Below are positions 6,535 to 8,490 of a stretch of 8,490 nucleotides of DNA, in pieces. The notes under the pieces are model-generated. The model worked only from the letters and a program-made list of their open reading frames with translations. It had not been told where the DNA came from and ran no database searches. The DNA lies in assembly GCA_947454745.1 (NCBI GenBank), contig CANGMV010000033.1, positions 1-8,490 on the forward strand, in the 5' to 3' direction. The stretch comes from Bacteroidota bacterium. GTDB lineage: Bacteria > Bacteroidota > Bacteroidia > Chitinophagales > Chitinophagaceae. A program made the position numbers and the translations under genes. How positions within the stretch are numbered: position 1 is the stretch's first letter; every line of letters starts with the position of its first letter.

Positions 6535-8247
6535 TTGAAATCGGCGCAATCCATATTAAAAACCTATTGGGGCTATGATAGTTTCAGGCCACAGCAATTA
6601 AATATTATTACTGCTGTTCTTGAAAAAAAAGATACCCTTGCACTCTTGCCCACTGGCGCAGGAAAGTCCTTGTGTTTTCAGGTACCTACCTTATGTGAAG
6701 ACGGTATATGTTTGGTGATTAGTCCACTCATTGCACTCATGCAGGATCAGGTGAAGGATTTGCAATCTAAAAATATTCCAGCCATCGCATTGGGCGGACA
6801 ATTAAGTGAGGAGGCGCAAGACGAAGTAATGGCTGCAGCTATACGAGGGAAATATAAATTCATTTATTGCTCTCCCGAAAAATTAGCTCAAAAACAATTT
6901 CAAGAAGGGTTAAACCAAATAAAAATAACCTTATTTGCGATTGACGAAGCGCATTGCATTTCACAATGGGGTTATGACTTTCGTCCACCCTACCGAAAAC
7001 TTGATGTGTTAAAACAACTTTTTCCGAATGTACCCATTTTGGCCATGACCGCATCGGCCATCCCGGTGGTACAAGAAGATATTATGAAACAGTTGGTATT
7101 TAAAAATGCCCACATTATTACGGATACTTTTTTAAGGCCAAATTTAAAATACAGTGTACAAAAAGTGCCAGTTAAACTTCATGCATTAAGGAATATTTTA
7201 AATGAATTAAAAGGCGCTGCTATCATTTATTGCAACACCCGTAGCAATGTAGCGCAACTAACCGAAATGCTACAGGCATATGGCTATGCTGTAGGTGCTT
7301 ACCATGCTGGGATGCCAATTGAAGCCCGACAAAAAGTGCAGGCAAATTGGATGCAGGATAGTACGCCCATTGTGGTTTGCACAAGTGCATTTGGCATGGG
7401 CATCAATAAAGGAAATGTGCGAGTAGTAGTGCATTATGATATTCCTGGAAGCATTGAACAATATTATCAGGAAGCAGGAAGAGCAGGCCGAGATGGCAAT
7501 GCAGCTGAGGCTATTTTAATGTATCAGCAAAACGATTGGGATTATTGGATACAATTGCAAGAAAAAAAATATCCTTCCATTGAAGTGATTAAAAAAATAT
7601 ACCAGCACTTGGCCGACTTTGTGCAACTTCCAATTGGCATGGGTGAAAAACAACAATATATTTTTGATTTTGAAACCTTTTGTATCAATTTTAAATTAGA
7701 TAAAATTATTGCACGCAATGCTTTGAGTTGGATACAGCAGGAAGGTCATATTCGTTTTTCCGAATCGGCATTCACACCCTCCATGGTGCAAGTTTTAGGA
7801 GACAGATACAGTATTGAAAACTTCCAAAATGCACAACCCATTGCTGGAGCTGTATTGCAAACCCTATTGCGTAGTTATGGTGGGATATTGGATAGCCCTC
7901 ATTTTATAAATGAAAAATTATTAGCCGAGTTATTACAAAGGGATATTCCTTTTGTGATTCAACAGCTTCAAATATTGGCCTTACATGGCATGATAAGTTT
8001 CGATCAAAAACAACACCAGCCAGTGGTGCAATTTTTATGGAATCGGAGTGCTGCATCCTTTATGAAGATTGATTTTGACCATTATCAACTCATGAAAAAA
8101 GCATTTATGGAACGCATCCAACAATTTATAGGCTATTTGCAAGGCCAACCCGCTATTTGCAGGAGTATTTATTTGGCGAAATACTTTGGAGAAAAAGGCT
8201 CAAAACCTTGTGGAATTTGCGACCTTTGTACAAGTACGAAGGGTTAG
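6535..8247 (+). CDS. recQ: RecQ-family ATP-dependent 3'-5' DNA helicase, zinc cluster at the C-terminus, TTG start
   Basis: Superfamily 2 DNA helicase of the RecQ family, acting in recombination and repair. Motifs in order are motif 0 FRPQQ (17-21), Walker A PTGAGKS (39-45, Lys44), Ia SPLIALMQDQV, DEAH (137-140) with ISQWGYDFRP (the RecQ aromatic loop), III MTASA (171-175), IV YCNTRSN, V SAFGMGINKG and VI QEAGRAGRDG (312-321). A section of about 180 residues without strong motifs (around 345-525, probably with winged-helix-like parts) comes next. The RecQ zinc cluster is at the end: Cys542-Arg, YFGE, Cys559, Cys562 and Cys565, only five residues before the stop. No HRDC domain follows. In E. 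coli RecQ the zinc cluster directly follows the helicase core, so the order differs. Start: an in-frame stop sits at 6520-6522, TTG at 6535 is the only usual start codon before motif 0, and the next in-frame ATG falls after Walker A. AGGA lies immediately before it, too close for a normal Shine-Dalgarno. Probably co-transcribed with copA. Confidence 0.92.
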   Translation: MKSAQSILKTYWGYDSFRPQQLNIITAVLEKKDTLALLPTGAGKSLCFQVPTLCEDGICLVISPLIALMQDQVKDLQSKNIPAIALGGQLSEEAQDEVMAAAIRGKYKFIYCSPEKLAQKQFQEGLNQIKITLFAIDEAHCISQWGYDFRPPYRKLDVLKQLFPNVPILAMTASAIPVVQEDIMKQLVFKNAHIITDTFLRPNLKYSVQKVPVKLHALRNILNELKGAAIIYCNTRSNVAQLTEMLQAYGYAVGAYHAGMPIEARQKVQANWMQDSTPIVVCTSAFGMGINKGNVRVVVHYDIPGSIEQYYQEAGRAGRDGNAAEAILMYQQNDWDYWIQLQEKKYPSIEVIKKIYQHLADFVQLPIGMGEKQQYIFDFETFCINFKLDKIIARNALSWIQQEGHIRFSESAFTPSMVQVLGDRYSIENFQNAQPIAGAVLQTLLRSYGGILDSPHFINEKLLAELLQRDIPFVIQQLQILALHGMISFDQKQHQPVVQFLWNRSAASFMKIDFDHYQLMKKAFMERIQQFIGYLQGQPAICRSIYLAKYFGEKGSKPCGICDLCTSTKG

Positions 8248-8335
8248 GTATATTTTAACAAAAGATTGGAAATGCATTTTAGCCAAAAAAAACTAAATAT
8301 CGTTTCTTTACATAAAGCAATTAAAATCAGTTACT
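8248..8335. other. Intergenic region upstream of the response regulator gene
   Basis: These 88 bases are very A+T-rich and include a run of eight A (8285-8292). A 5-bp dyad, CTTTA-CA-TAAAG (8306-8317), lies 19 bases before the response regulator ATG and could be an operator, but chance is a fair explanation. A TTGG at 8266 has no good TAnnTTTG partner downstream, so I cannot assign a promoter with confidence. I see no convincing terminator for recQ. Confidence 0.35.
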
Positions 8336-8490
8336 ATGGAAGATAAAAAGAAATTCAAAGTGTTATTGTGTGAGGATGATAGCAACCTAGGTTTGGTATT
8401 AAAAAACTATTTAGAATTAGATGAATACGAAGTAACCTTGGAGCGAGATGGTCGCTTGGGTTTAGCTGCTTTCCAAAGAGAAAAATTTGA
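8336..8490 (+). CDS. Response regulator, receiver domain N-terminus (3' end outside window)
   Basis: The first 51 codons of a two-component response regulator, cut by the window end. The ATG is followed by a lysine-rich stretch (MEDKKKFK), then the first receiver strand VLLCEDD, with acidic-pocket residues Asp14 and Asp15, then SNLGLVLKNYLELDEYEVTLERDG, which forms helix 1 and strand 2. The phosphorylated Asp would fall just past the end of the window. EDDxNLGxxLxxYL resembles the RprY-like OmpR/PhoB regulators of Bacteroidota, so a DNA-binding winged-helix C-terminus is likely but cannot be seen. An own promoter is expected because 88 bases separate it from recQ. I leave the symbol empty, since receiver domains alone do not distinguish orthologues. 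Confidence 0.9.
   Translation, partial: MEDKKKFKVLLCEDDSNLGLVLKNYLELDEYEVTLERDGRLGLAAFQREKF

Noticed and set aside
6860..7461. - strand open frames inside the recQ gene (6860-7054 and 7270-7461)
   Set aside because: They are antisense to the helicase motifs and have no independent support.
8278..8297. TTTAG / CTAAA stem around an A-rich loop as a recQ terminator
   Set aside because: It has only five pairs, a 10-base loop and no T-run on the transcript, so it is too weak to call.
1..8490. Mobile element, defence system, CRISPR or phage region
   Set aside because: All genes are recognisable housekeeping families in compact operons, with no transposase, integrase, terminal repeats or spaced direct repeats seen.

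Overview
The window looks like an ordinary chromosomal segment of a Bacteroidota bacterium, probably Chitinophagia/Chitinophagaceae; the family level is inferred from protein style, not computed. Pointers are the LpxC-FabZ fusion, A+T-rich DNA, very weak Shine-Dalgarno signals, a TAnnTTTG-type -7 promoter box, a tsaE-alanine dehydrogenase pair, and a RecQ-family helicase whose zinc cluster lies at the extreme C-terminus. I see no RNA gene, insertion sequence, CRISPR array, phage gene or attachment site.

Layout. (1) Positions 1-2629, + strand: the 3' part of a bifunctional lpxC/fabZ gene, then lpxA, then an ABC-type ATPase gene, with gaps of 18 and 1 bases. The first two belong to lipid A synthesis; the ATPase is probably co-transcribed and has no membrane partner in view. 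(2) A convergent junction near 2616-2645 holds a perfect 9-bp inverted repeat over the ATPase stop codon. (3) Positions 2645-4282, - strand: tsaE followed 12 bases later by an alanine dehydrogenase gene. (4) Positions 4283-4364: an 82-base divergent promoter region. It has a good Bacteroidota-type promoter for tsaE, placed so close to the start codon that the mRNA may be leaderless, and a weaker candidate promoter/operator for the copper ATPase. (5) Positions 4365-8247, + strand: a CopA-like Cu(+) P1B-ATPase followed 7 bases later by a RecQ-family helicase that appears to start at TTG. (6) Positions 8336-8490: the start of a response regulator gene, cut by the window end, after an 88-base intergenic stretch.

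The genes are mostly housekeeping: outer-membrane lipid A and fatty acid synthesis, tRNA t6A modification, alanine/pyruvate metabolism, copper export and DNA repair. I did not find a convincing undescribed system. The points most worth a second look are departures from canonical motifs: the ABC ATPase lacks both the Q-loop Gln and the H-loop His, the copper ATPase has Asp where the last TM8 motif normally has its second Ser, and the alanine dehydrogenase has Asp in its nucleotide-binding glycine motif. The possible leaderless tsaE transcript and the copA-recQ pairing are also worth checking.
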